In this document: one piece after another, positions 1 through 9,500 of the stretch
Numbering within the stretch: the first letter of the stretch is position 1
Layout: the number at the start of each line of letters is the position of its first letter
Origin: Micromonospora marina
Lineage (GTDB): Bacteria > Actinomycetota > Actinomycetes > Mycobacteriales > Micromonosporaceae
Assembly: GCF_900091565.1 (NCBI RefSeq)
Contig: NZ_FMCV01000029.1
Coordinates: 1-64,000, forward strand
DNA length: 64,000 bases
Reading direction: 5' to 3'
Notes under the pieces: model-generated
Database searches by the model: none
The model's input: the letters and a program-made list of their open reading frames with translations, nothing else
What the model was told of the DNA's origin: nothing
Translations under genes and position numbers: made by a program

Positions 1-444
1 TCTGAGGACTCCGAGTCGAACTACGACCGGATGAAGCAGAAGGTCAACGACGAACTCAAGCAGCACTTCCGGCCCGAGTTCCTCAACCGCATCGACGACA
101 CCATCGTCTTCCACCAGCTGCGCGAGAACGAGATCCTCTCGATCGTGGACATCATGATCCAGCGGATCGAGACGCAGCTACGCAACAAGGACATGGGTCT
201 GGAGCTGACCGACAACGCCAAGAAGTACCTGGCGAAGAAGGGCTTCGACCCGGTACTGGGCGCACGGCCGCTACGCCGCACGATCCAGCGCGACATCGAG
301 GACAACCTGTCCGAGCGGATCCTCTTCAACGAACTGACCCCGGGCCAGATCGTGGTGGTGGACTGCGAGGGCGACCCGGAAAACATCGACAAGTCCAAGC
401 TCGTCTTCCGGGCCGGCAAGCCGATGCCGACGGGTCAGCCGTAG
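1..444 (+). CDS. clpC: ClpC, ATP-dependent Clp protease ATPase subunit (3' fragment)
   Basis: C-terminal 147 residues of a Hsp100/Clp AAA+ unfoldase; the frame is open from the first base of the window, so the gene starts outside it. The visible part is the end of the second AAA+ module and the D2 small domain: FRPEFLNRIDD (sensor region, typical of ClpA/B/C), then GARPLRRTIQRDIED, the sensor-2 arginine region that in ClpC closes the nucleotide pocket. The product feeds proteins to ClpP in the cytosol. It is a housekeeping gene and marks the left border of the enediyne cluster. Its stop overlaps the convergent adenosine deaminase gene by 10 bp, with no room for a dedicated terminator between them. 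Confidence 0.95.
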   Translation, partial: SEDSESNYDRMKQKVNDELKQHFRPEFLNRIDDTIVFHQLRENEILSIVDIMIQRIETQLRNKDMGLELTDNAKKYLAKKGFDPVLGARPLRRTIQRDIEDNLSERILFNELTPGQIVVVDCEGDPENIDKSKLVFRAGKPMPTGQP

Positions 445-1421
445 GCCCGCCGGCCCACCTCCGCCAGATGAGCACGCGTCGCGTCGTCGCAGAGCGCCCC
501 GGTCACCCCGGCGGCGTACGCCCGCTCGGGCCCGAGCCCGAGACGCGCCGCCAGCTCGTGCTCACGAGCCAGGTCGGTGCCGAACATCGCCGGGTCGTCG
601 GTGCCGACGGTACAGAGCAGACCGGCGGCGACCAGACGGGGTAGCGGATGCGCCGCCTCGGACCCCACCACCCGGGTCCGCAGGTTCGACGTGGGGCACA
701 CGTCCAGCACCACACGCCGGTCCCGCAGTTCGGCGAGCAGACCGTCGTCCTCGGCGGCCCGGACACCGTGCCGGATCCGCGCCGGGGCCAGTTCCAGCAG
801 GTCACGCACCGAGTCGGGACCGCCCGCCTCGCCACCGTGCGGGACGAACGCCAGGCCACCGTCGCGGGCGATCGCCACGGCCCTGGCGAACACCTTCGCC
901 GGTGCGGCCAGCTCCGGCCCGCCCAGCCCGAACCCGACCACGCCCCGGTCCCGGTAACGCACGGCCTGGCGGGCGCACTCCTCGGCGTCGGCCGGCGACA
1001 GCTCGCGATCCACGTCGGGAGTCAACAGCACACGTACGCCATGCCGCTCGTACGCCTCGGCCGCGCCATCGGCGTACCCCTCGAAGACGGCCGTCCAGCC
1101 GACGCCCCGGCGCACCCGCTCGGCCGGCGAGAAGATGCCCTCCAGGTAGACCGCGCCGTGGGCGGCGGCCTCGGCGGCGTACTCCACCACGACGCGCCGG
1201 AAGTCGTCGGCGGTACGCAGGCAGTTGGTGGTGAGCACCCACGTCCGGACGAAGTGCGCGAAGTCGGTGAACTCGTAGAGCGGACGCAGCCCCTCGACCG
1301 TCTCCGCGGGCAGCCGCTCGCCGTTGCGCCGGGCGATGACCAGCAGTGTCTCCGGCCGTACCGTCCCCTCGAAGTGGACGTGCAGTTCGATCTTCGGGGA
1401 CGGCTCGACCCACGCCGCCAT
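435..1421 (-). CDS. add: Adenosine deaminase family protein
   Basis: 328-residue amidohydrolase-fold deaminase, about the usual length. It should convert (deoxy)adenosine or a related purine nucleoside to the inosine form in the cytosol. Metal and catalytic motifs are visible: HVHFEGT (His14, His16), VPHGGEAGG (the HxGE-type motif with the catalytic Glu), CPTSN, and GTDDPAMF near the C-terminus. The ATG overlaps the stop of the upstream AraC-type regulator gene (TGATG), so the two are translationally coupled. It sits between clpC and the enediyne operon; a role in the cluster is not evident, and it may simply be purine salvage. Adenine or 6-aminodeoxyfutalosine deaminase specificity cannot be excluded from sequence alone. 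Confidence 0.88.
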   Translation of the reverse strand: MAAWVEPSPKIELHVHFEGTVRPETLLVIARRNGERLPAETVEGLRPLYEFTDFAHFVRTWVLTTNCLRTADDFRRVVVEYAAEAAAHGAVYLEGIFSPAERVRRGVGWTAVFEGYADGAAEAYERHGVRVLLTPDVDRELSPADAEECARQAVRYRDRGVVGFGLGGPELAAPAKVFARAVAIARDGGLAFVPHGGEAGGPDSVRDLLELAPARIRHGVRAAEDDGLLAELRDRRVVLDVCPTSNLRTRVVGSEAAHPLPRLVAAGLLCTVGTDDPAMFGTDLAREHELAARLGLGPERAYAAGVTGALCDDATRAHLAEVGRRAYG

Positions 1422-2296
1422 CAGGCGGCTCGCAGCGGGTGCCGCTCGTCCGCCACCGGCGCCCGCCCCCGCCAGCCGGCCTGCGACACGCCCAGCAGCC
1501 AGCGCAGCGGCGTGGCCGAGAGCAGCGGCGGATCGGTGATCCGCACCTGCCGTACCGGCACCGTGAGCGTGGCCAGCGCCGTGGGCCGGGCGTGCTGGTC
1601 ACCGGCCGGTACTTGCAGCTCCATGTCACCGACCAGGAAACTGTCCGGCGCGCCGTCGACGAGCGCTGCGGTGGCGTCCCGGTCCGGCCGCAACAGCAGG
1701 ACGCGGGCGCGGTGCTCGCCCGGCGGCACGGTGGCGGGCAGCGCGGCGGGTAGTGGCCGCGGCGCGGCCGTCCACCACTCGTTGCGCCCGCCGTTGCGGG
1801 GCGCCACCGCGGCGAGCAGCAGACCCGGCAGGTCAACCGTGTCGAGGTGCACCAGCGCCCGGTGCGCCTGGCCGGCGACGATCGCGCGACCCCTGATCAC
1901 CGGCAGTAGGGCCGACACCGACACGCCTGCCAACTGGCGGGCGAGCTGGCGGAACCGCTCCGGCGGTAGGCTCACCCAGCGCCGGAACTGGGTCGTGAAC
2001 GTGCCGACGCTGGAGTACCCGACCTGGGCACTGATCGCCGTGACGGTGAGCGAGGAAACCAGTAGCAACCGTCGCGCCTCGGCCATGCGCAGGGCTGCCA
2101 GGAAACGTGCCGGTGTCATCGAGGTGGCCTGCTTGAACACGCGATGAAAATAGAAGGGGCTGAACGGGGCCAGGCGCGCCAAAGTCTCCAGCGGCAACGG
2201 CCTGCTGAGTTCTCTTTTCATGTGCTCGATCACCCGGACAATGGCGGCCAGCCGACCGCCGTGATCCTTGCAGTCGGCACCGGAAAACAGCCCCAT
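1421..2296 (-). CDS. AraC-family transcriptional regulator
   Basis: 291 residues from an ATG at 2296 preceded by GGAGGGGCC, a strong ribosome site; longer in-frame starts exist but lack one and read through intergenic-looking sequence. The N-terminal 110 residues are an AraC/XylS double helix-turn-helix: LETLARLAPFSPFYFHRVFK is helix-turn-helix 1, and ISAQVGYSSVGTFTTQFRRW is the second, with the typical GY.S...F...F signature. The DNA-binding domain is at the N-terminus and a roughly 170-residue domain of unknown ligand follows, an arrangement seen in regulators with C-terminal effector-binding domains. The gene is divergent from the enediyne operon across a 337-bp gap and coupled to the deaminase, so it is the nearest candidate local regulator of the warhead genes (inference). 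Confidence 0.85.
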   Translation of the reverse strand: MGLFSGADCKDHGGRLAAIVRVIEHMKRELSRPLPLETLARLAPFSPFYFHRVFKQATSMTPARFLAALRMAEARRLLLVSSLTVTAISAQVGYSSVGTFTTQFRRWVSLPPERFRQLARQLAGVSVSALLPVIRGRAIVAGQAHRALVHLDTVDLPGLLLAAVAPRNGGRNEWWTAAPRPLPAALPATVPPGEHRARVLLLRPDRDATAALVDGAPDSFLVGDMELQVPAGDQHARPTALATLTVPVRQVRITDPPLLSATPLRWLLGVSQAGWRGRAPVADERHPLRAA

Positions 2297-2633
2297 GGCC
2301 CCTCCATCGCTACGTGGAAACCGTGGCCAATGGTGCTGTGCAGCTCTTGAACGAGTCTTGATTGGCTGCGCACCGGCAGCTCCGGCGCACGTGACAGCCG
2401 TCCGTCCCTCCTGGTCGAGCCGGTCCGGAAGCCGCTGCCCGGCCTGCGCGCGACCGGCTTCTCCGGCCCGGCGGACCAGCCCTCGGCACCCGCCGGAGGC
2501 AACACAGCAACCTGCGAGAAGACAGTGGCCGAGGCTTCCGCAAGTATTGGCCGGAGCGCGCACGCCAATCGAAGAGCTTCGCTGCAGGCGAGCGGCATCC
2601 GCATGCGTACACCCACGGCGAATTGGACTTGCC
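2297..2633. promoter_or_regulatory. Divergent intergenic region between the AraC regulator and unbL
   Basis: 337 bp without a convincing gene. It must hold the promoter for the leftward regulator-deaminase pair and the promoter for the rightward enediyne operon. I see no clear -35/-10 pair and no copy of the 16-bp motif found in the tailoring half of the cluster. Open frames across it are shadows of the neighbours. Confidence 0.5.
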
Positions 2634-3605
2634 ATGGCCCGAATCTTGTTGGCACTGCGACAACGCATCCTGACTCCGGATAAGCGCGAGGCGTTGTTTG
2701 ACGTACGCGGCTTCCACGTCAAGAGCGACGCCGCGCGGCAGGCCCTGGAAAGTGCCGGGCTGAGTTTCATAGGCGGTTTCGGCGACGCCGCCGGGGCACC
2801 TTCGCCCCGGGCCGCCGAGGAACTGCTGGAACGACGCCCGGCACCGCTGCGCGGTTTCGCCTACGAGGGCGCCGCGATGGCGTACGCCCTGATGGACAGC
2901 CTGCGCCCCGGCGGCGGCCGGAGTCTGGCACGATTCCTGGCCGGACGCGGCGACGCGCACGCCTACATGGCGCACGTCGGCACCGGGTGGGCCATGGCCC
3001 GGCTGCCCCGCTGGCGCTGGCCGGCGGTCCTTCCGCCCGACCCGCTGTTGCGCTGGCTCGCCCTCGACGGCTACGGCTTCCACCAGGCCTACTTCCACAC
3101 CGGCCGGTACGTCCACGAACGCCACCGCGACCCGGCGCACATCTGGCCGGCGGAGCTGCGGCACTACGCCCCGCGCGCGGTGGACCAGGGCATCGGCCGG
3201 GCGCTGTGGTTCGTCGCCGGCGCCGACCCGGCCGAACTGGTCCGCCTGCTCCACCGCTTCTCCGCCGACCGGCACCCCGACCTGTGGAGTGGGGTCGGCC
3301 TGGCCGCCAGCTACGCCGGTGGCGCCGAGCTGGGCGAGCTGAGAATGCTCCGCGAGGCTGCCGGCGAGCACCGTCCGGCGCTCGGCCAAGGCGGCGCGTT
3401 CGCGGCCAAGGCCCGGATCCGCGCCGGGCACGTCCCGACGCACACCGCTGTCGCGGTCGGGGCGTTCTGCGTCACAAACGTCGAGCAGGCCGCCTCGATC
3501 ACCGACGCGGCGCTCGCCGACCTGACCGATTCGGCCTCGCGGCCCGCCTTCGCGGTGTGGCGTCAGCGGATCGCCGACCATCTCGTCCTGCTGGGGAGGT
3601 GCTGA
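2634..3605 (+). CDS. unbL: UnbL/E3, DUF1702 family enediyne biosynthesis protein
   Basis: 323 residues from ATG 2634 (MARILLALRQRILTPDKREA). It belongs to the DUF1702 family, which occurs almost only beside enediyne PKS genes (E3 of C-1027, UNBL of the enediyne warhead cassette). The biochemical role is not established; it is required with PKSE, TEBC, UnbV and UnbU for warhead formation. Family features include the YEGAAMAYALMD segment, GVGLAASYAGG, and a Gly/Ala-rich C-terminal half with repeated helical motifs. The ribosome site is weak and upstream in-frame starts exist, but the family begins close to this methionine. It is the first gene of a tight rightward operon; the next gene starts 4 bp after its stop. 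Confidence 0.9.
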   Translation: MARILLALRQRILTPDKREALFDVRGFHVKSDAARQALESAGLSFIGGFGDAAGAPSPRAAEELLERRPAPLRGFAYEGAAMAYALMDSLRPGGGRSLARFLAGRGDAHAYMAHVGTGWAMARLPRWRWPAVLPPDPLLRWLALDGYGFHQAYFHTGRYVHERHRDPAHIWPAELRHYAPRAVDQGIGRALWFVAGADPAELVRLLHRFSADRHPDLWSGVGLAASYAGGAELGELRMLREAAGEHRPALGQGGAFAAKARIRAGHVPTHTAVAVGAFCVTNVEQAASITDAALADLTDSASRPAFAVWRQRIADHLVLLGRC

Positions 3606-3609
3606 CCGG

Positions 3610-5562
3610 GTGTCCATGATCCTTGGTTGGGGCCGACGTCACTGCGCCGGGCTGACCGCCCTGCTGCTGATCGTCGGCCTGTTCCTGATCTCCGAGCCGG
3701 CTACTGCCACCGACGACGAACGGCGGCGCATGGCCGAGGGCTACCGGTTCACGCCGCTGTCCATCGCGATCCCGGGCGGCCTGCCGCAGCAGAGCATCCG
3801 CCGGGTCAACAAGGAGTACACGCACATCGACGCGTGGATCTCCTCGGTGGGCGCCGGGGTAGCCATGAACGACATCGACGGCGACGGCCTGGCGAACGAC
3901 CTCTGCGTCACCGACGTACGGATCGACCGGGTGGTGGTCACCCCCACGCCCGGGGAGCGCCAGGAGCGGTATCAGCCGTTCGTGCTCGACCCGGCGCCGC
4001 TGCCGATGGGCCCGCACATGGCGCCGATGGGCTGCGCACCCGGCGACTTCAACGAGGACGGCCGCACCGACCTGCTCGTCTACTGGTGGGGCCGGACGCC
4101 GGTGACGTTCCTGGCCCGCCCGGACGCCGCCGGTCTGTCCGCGGCGGCGTTCCGGCCGGTCGAGCTGGTTGACCGGCCCCCGGCCGCGGACGGCGGCTAC
4201 ACCGGGCCGCGGTGGAACACCAACACGGTGAGCGTTGCGGACTTCGACGGCGACGGCCACGAGGACGTGTTCGTCGGCAACTACTTCCCCGACGGCCCGG
4301 TGCTCGACCACACCGTCAGCGGCGGCGTGGCGATGAACAGGTCCATGTCCGCCGCGTACAACGGCGGGCGCGACCACATCCTGCGCTGGACCGGCGCGAC
4401 CGCCGACAGTGTCACCTTCGCCGACGTGCCGGATCTCTTCGGCGACGACGTCTCCCGAGGCTGGGCGCTCGCGTCGAGCGCCACCGACCTCGACGGCGAT
4501 CTGCTGCCCGAGCTGTACGTCGCGAACGACTTCGGCCCCGACCGGCTGCTGCACAACCGCTCCACGCCGGGCCGGGTGCGGCTGGCCCTCGCCGAGGGCG
4601 AGAGCAGCCGGCTCACGGTGCCCAAGTCGAAGATCCTCGGCCACGACTCCTTCAAGGGCATGGGCGTCGACGTCGGCGACCTGGATGGCGACGGCCTCTA
4701 CGACATGTACGTCGGCAACATCACCACCTCGTTCGGGATCCAGGAGAGCAACTTCGCCTTCATCAACCAGGCGCGCGACGCCGACGACCTGCGGCAGCGG
4801 CTCGCCGCCGGCCGGGCTCCGTTCGTCGACCGCAGCGTCCCGCTGAACCTCGCCTGGAGCGGCTGGAGCTGGGACGTCAAGATCGCCGACCTGACCAACC
4901 GCGGCCGGCCCGACATCGTGCAGACCAGCGGTTTCGTCAAGGGCGAGGTGAACCGGTGGGCGCAGCTCCAGGAGCTGGCCACCGCGAACGACACGCTGCT
5001 GGAGCACACCTCGTGGTGGCCACGGGTCCGCGCGGGCGACGACATCGCCGGTGGCCAGCCGCTGCGCCTGCACGTCCAGAGGCTCGACGGCGGGTACGCC
5101 GACATCGCCGACCGGCTCGGCCTGGCCGCGCCGATCCCGACCCGGGGCATCGCGCTCGGCGACGCCGACGGCGACGGCCGGCTGGACATGGCGGTGGCCC
5201 GGCAGTGGGACGCGCCGGTGTTCTACCGCAACGACAGCCCCGGCACCGGCTCGCAGCTCTCCCTGAAGCTGAACCGGCCACCGGCCGGTGACGCCGCCAC
5301 CGGCTCCCCCGTCATCGGCGCCGACGTCACCGTCCGCACCCCGGACGGTCGCGTGCTGCGCGGCCGCGTCGACGGCGGCAGCGGCCACTCCGGCCGGCGC
5401 AGCTTCGAGGTGCACGTCGGCCTCGGTGACGTCACCGGGCCGGTCCAGGTCGACCTGGCCTGGCGGGACCGCACCGGCGCTCCCCGTACGCAGACGCTGA
5501 CGCTCACGCCCGGCCGGCACGCGCTCACCCTCGGCACCCAGGCACAGGAGGCGAGTTCATGA
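3610..5562 (+). CDS. unbV: UnbV/E4, FG-GAP and ASPIC/UnbV domain protein
   Basis: 650 residues. The N-terminus has a basic stretch followed by a hydrophobic segment (LTALLLIVGLFLISEPATA), a signal peptide or anchor, so most of the protein is predicted extracytoplasmic. A beta-propeller of FG-GAP/VCBS repeats follows, each with a calcium-binding-like loop: DIDGDGLAND, DFNEDGRTD, DFDGDGHED, DLDGDLLPE, DLDGDGLYD and DADGDGRLD. The last 100 residues are the ASPIC/UnbV domain. UnbV is part of the conserved enediyne cassette, with unknown biochemical function. GTG 3610 is chosen because GGGGAGG lies about 10 bases upstream; an ATG at 3616 is the alternative. The stop overlaps unbU (ATGA). Confidence 0.93.
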   Translation: MSMILGWGRRHCAGLTALLLIVGLFLISEPATATDDERRRMAEGYRFTPLSIAIPGGLPQQSIRRVNKEYTHIDAWISSVGAGVAMNDIDGDGLANDLCVTDVRIDRVVVTPTPGERQERYQPFVLDPAPLPMGPHMAPMGCAPGDFNEDGRTDLLVYWWGRTPVTFLARPDAAGLSAAAFRPVELVDRPPAADGGYTGPRWNTNTVSVADFDGDGHEDVFVGNYFPDGPVLDHTVSGGVAMNRSMSAAYNGGRDHILRWTGATADSVTFADVPDLFGDDVSRGWALASSATDLDGDLLPELYVANDFGPDRLLHNRSTPGRVRLALAEGESSRLTVPKSKILGHDSFKGMGVDVGDLDGDGLYDMYVGNITTSFGIQESNFAFINQARDADDLRQRLAAGRAPFVDRSVPLNLAWSGWSWDVKIADLTNRGRPDIVQTSGFVKGEVNRWAQLQELATANDTLLEHTSWWPRVRAGDDIAGGQPLRLHVQRLDGGYADIADRLGLAAPIPTRGIALGDADGDGRLDMAVARQWDAPVFYRNDSPGTGSQLSLKLNRPPAGDAATGSPVIGADVTVRTPDGRVLRGRVDGGSGHSGRRSFEVHVGLGDVTGPVQVDLAWRDRTGAPRTQTLTLTPGRHALTLGTQAQEASS

Positions 5563-6530
5563 CGAAGCCACGCGACCCGCGAGTGACAGCGCTGCGCCGC
5601 TTCGCGATCTCGATCACCGTCCTCAACATCCTCGGTTACACGGTCCTCGGCTTCGAACAGCCCGCGCTCTGGCCGGTGTACGCCGTGCTTACCGCGTACG
5701 CCGCGGAGCTGCTGCTGGAGGCGGTGGGCGCGCGGGGCGAGGGCCGCGCCCCCCGGTACGCGGGCGGCGTCCGCAACCTGGTCGAGTTCCTCTTCCCGGC
5801 GCACATAACCGCGCTTGCGGTGAACATGCTGCTCTACACGAACGACCGGCTGCTGGTGATGCTATTCGGTGTGCTGGTGGCGATCAGCGGCAAGTGGCTG
5901 CTGCGGGCGCCGGTCGACGGGCGGCTGCGGCACTTCATGAACCCGTCGAACTTCGGCATCGCGATCGTGCTGCTGCTGTTCCCGTGGGTCTCCATCGCGC
6001 CCCCGTACCACTTCACCGAGAATCTCTCCGGCCCCGCCGACTGGGCGATCGTGGCGGTGATCCTCGTGCTGGGCACGATGCTCAACGCCAAGCTGACCCG
6101 CCGGATGTGGCTGATCGCCGGCTGGCTGTCGATCTTCGTGGTGCAGTCGGTGGTCCGGGGCCTGATCCTGGACACGTCGATCCCGGCCGCGCTGGCCACC
6201 ATGACCGGTACCGCGTTCGTCCTCTTCACCAACTACATGATCACGGACCCGGGTACGACGCCGAGCCGGCCCGCCGCCCAGTTCGCGTTCGGCGGCGGGG
6301 TGGCGCTCGTGTACGGCGTGCTGACCGGCGCCTCGGTGACGTACGGGCTCTTCTTCGCCACCGCGATCGTCTGCCTGGTCCGCGGCCTCTTCCTCTGGTC
6401 GCTGCACGCCTCGCGCCGCGAGCAGCGGCGCCGCGAACAGGACCACCCCGTCTCGCCCGCAACGCCCGGGACACCGGCCACTACCGGTCCCGTCTCCGCG
6501 GACAACACCAAGCGGCCCGTGCCCGCCTGA
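5559..6530 (+). CDS. unbU: UnbU/E5, integral membrane enediyne biosynthesis protein
   Basis: 323 residues with roughly eight hydrophobic segments spread over residues 15-285 and a hydrophilic Pro/Thr-rich cytosolic tail. UnbU (E5 in C-1027) is one of the five cassette proteins always linked to PKSE; it has weak similarity to RnfD-type membrane subunits, and its role is unknown. The ATG overlaps the unbV stop by 4 bp, so translation is coupled, consistent with UnbV and UnbU acting together at the membrane (inference). The short motif FLFPAHITALAVNMLLY and the conserved stretch LRHFMNPSNFGI are what I used to assign the family. Confidence 0.92.
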   Translation: MTKPRDPRVTALRRFAISITVLNILGYTVLGFEQPALWPVYAVLTAYAAELLLEAVGARGEGRAPRYAGGVRNLVEFLFPAHITALAVNMLLYTNDRLLVMLFGVLVAISGKWLLRAPVDGRLRHFMNPSNFGIAIVLLLFPWVSIAPPYHFTENLSGPADWAIVAVILVLGTMLNAKLTRRMWLIAGWLSIFVVQSVVRGLILDTSIPAALATMTGTAFVLFTNYMITDPGTTPSRPAAQFAFGGGVALVYGVLTGASVTYGLFFATAIVCLVRGLFLWSLHASRREQRRREQDHPVSPATPGTPATTGPVSADNTKRPVPA

Positions 6531-6562
6531 TCCGCGAATCGCACAACCTCAGGAGTCACGAC

Positions 6563-9500
6563 ATGAGCAGAATCGCGGTCGTCGGCATGAGCTGCCGCTA
6601 CCCGGAAGCCGATTCGGTGGCCGACCTGTGGCGCAACGTCCTGAGTGGGCGGCGGGCGTTCCGCCGGCTGCCGCCGGAGCGGATGAGCCTGGAGGACTAC
6701 TGGGACGCCGACCCGGCCGCACCGGACCGGTTCTACAACCGGAACGCGGCGGTCATCGAGGGGTACACGTTCGACCGGATCCGCCACCGGATCGCCGGCA
6801 GCACCTACCGCTCCACCGACCTCACCCACTGGCTGGCGCTGGACGTGGCCGGCGAGGCGCTCGCCGACGCCGGCTGGCCGGACGGCGCCGGACTGCCCCG
6901 GGAACGCACCGCTGTCGTGGTCGGCAACACCCTCACCGGCGAGTTCTCCCGCGCCAACGTGCTGCGGCTGCGCTGGCCGTACGTACGCCGGGTGCTGGCA
7001 GCCGGGCTGCGCGAACAGGGATGGTCGGACGAGCGGATCGCGGAGTTCCTCGCGGTGACCGAGGAGCGGTACAAGAGCCCCTTCCCGCCGATCGACGAGG
7101 ACACACTCGCCGGTGGTCTGTCCAACACCATCGGCGGGCGGATCTGCAACCACTTCGACCTCGGCGGCGGCGGCTGGACCGTGGACGCGGCCTGCGCCTC
7201 CAGCCTGCTGTCGGTGGTCACCGCCGCACGCGCCCTGGCCGTCGGCGAGATCGACGTGGCCGTCGCGGGCGGGGTGGACCTGTCCATCGACCCGTTCGAG
7301 ATGGTCGGCTTCGCCAAGGCCGGCGCGCTGGCCCGCGATGAGATGCGCGTCTACGACGAACGGTCGCAGGGCTTCTGGCCGGGTGAGGGCTGCGGCATGG
7401 TCGTGCTGATGCGCCACGACGACGCGGTGGCGCAGGGGCGCACCGTGTACGCGTCGATCGCCGGCTGGGGTGTCTCCTCCGACGGGCGCGGCGGGATGAC
7501 CCGGCCGGAGGCGCAGGGCTACCGGCTGGCGCTGGACCGGGCGTACCAGCGGGCCGGTTTCGGCATCGGCACGGTGCCGCTCTTCGAGGGGCACGGCACC
7601 GGCACGGCGGTCGGCGACGCCACCGAGCTGCGCGCGCTCTCCGCCGCCCGGCGCGACGCCGGGGCCACCGATCCGGCCGCCATCGGCTCGATCAAGGCGC
7701 TCATCGGGCACACGAAGGCCGCCGCCGGGGTGGCCGGGCTGATCAAGGCGACGATGGCGCTGCGGCACGCGATCGTCCCGCCCACAGCCAATTGCACCCG
7801 CCCGCGCCCGGAGCTGACCGCCGCCGACCGGACGCTGCGCGCCGCGCCGGTGGCCGAGCCCTGGCCGGACGGGGCGCCGCTGCGCGCCGGGGTCATCGCG
7901 ATGGGCTTCGGCGGAATCAACACCCACCTGGTACTGGAGGCCGGCCCGTCCGCCGTGCCGGAGCGCATCCGGCGACAGCAGCTCCGGCTCGCCCGGCACG
8001 CCCAGGACGCCGAGCTGCTGCTGCTCGACGCGGCCGATCCGGCCGCGCTGCGGGAACGGGTGGCCACGCTGCTGCCCCCGCTGGCCCGGCTGTCGTACGG
8101 CGAGCTGACCGACCTGGCCGGCGCGCTGGCCGGTGAGGTACGCGATCGGCCGATGCGGCTGGCGGTGGTTGCCGCCTCCCCCGCCGAGGCGGCCGACCGG
8201 TTCGGGCGCGCCCTGGCGGCGCTCGACCGGGGCGAGGAGGAACTGTTCGCCGACGGGCTGGCGCTGCGGCGCACGCTACGGCCGGCCCGGCTCGGGTTCC
8301 TCTTTCCCGGCCAGGGCTCCGGCCGGCGCGTCGACGGCGGCGCGCTGGCCCGGCGCTTCCCGGCCGCCGCCGAGGTGCACCGCCGGGCGGCGCTGCCGGC
8401 CGGCGCGGACCCGGTGGCCACCGAGGTGGCTCAGCCGCGCATCGCGGCGGATTCCCTGGCCGGCCTGCGGGTGCTCACCGAACTCGGCGTCGAGGCGCGG
8501 GTGGCGGTCGGGCACAGCCTCGGCGAGATCACCGCGCTGCACTGGGCCGGCACCGTCGACGCGGAGGCGGTGCTGCGGATCGCCGCGGCCCGCGGCGCGG
8601 TCATGGCCGGCTGCCGGGAACCGGGCACGATGGCCGGCCTGGCCGCCGACGACACCGCTACCGCCCGGTTGATCGGCGCGGAGCCGGTGGTGGTGGCCGG
8701 CTACAACGGGCCACGGCAGACAGTGGTCGCCGGTCCGTCCGACGCGGTGCGACGGGTGTGCGAGCGGGCCACCGAGGCCGGTGTGCACTGGGCGGACCTG
8801 GCCGTCTCGCACGCGTTCCACTCCCCCCTGATGGCCTCGGCGGCGCGCGAGTTCGGCGACTGGCTGGAAGGGGTCCGGCTCGCCCCGCCGCGTCGGCCGG
8901 TGGTCTCCACCGTCACCGGCGCGGAGCTGAGCTCCGGCACGGACCTGATGGCGTTGCTGCGACGGCAGATCACCGAGCCGGTGCGCTTCGCCGAGGCGGT
9001 CACCGAGGCCGGCAAGCGGGTGGACGCGCTGGTCGAGGTGGGCCCAGGCCAGGTGCTCGCGCGGATGGCCCGGGACCTGGTGGACGTGCCGGTGTTCGCC
9101 ACCGGCACCGACGCGCCGACGCTCGCCGGGTTCCTCGGTACCGTCGGCGCACTGTGGGCGCTGGGCGCGCCCGTCGACCACGGCACGCTCGTCAGCGACC
9201 GCCCGGTCCGTCCACTCGACCTGACCGCCCGGCAGCGCTTCTTCGCCAGCCCGTGCGAGGCGGCCCCTCCGGTCGTCGTCGACGCGGCGTCCCCGGCCGT
9301 CGCGGCCCGGCCGGCTGACGCCGGACGACCCGCCACCGGCAGTGAACGGCAGCCGGCAGCCGATCCGCTGGCCGTGCTGCGCCGGCTGGCCGCTTCCCGC
9401 GCGGAGCTGCCGGCCGAGAGCGTCGGCGCGGACATCCGGCTCCTCGACGGCCTGCACCTCAGCTCGATCGCGGTGGGACAGTTGGTCAACGAGGCGGCCC

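Noticed and set aside
648..2147. 499-residue plus-strand frame over the deaminase and regulator genes
   Set aside because: It is the complementary shadow of two clear genes and has Arg/Pro/Ala-rich composition with no motif.
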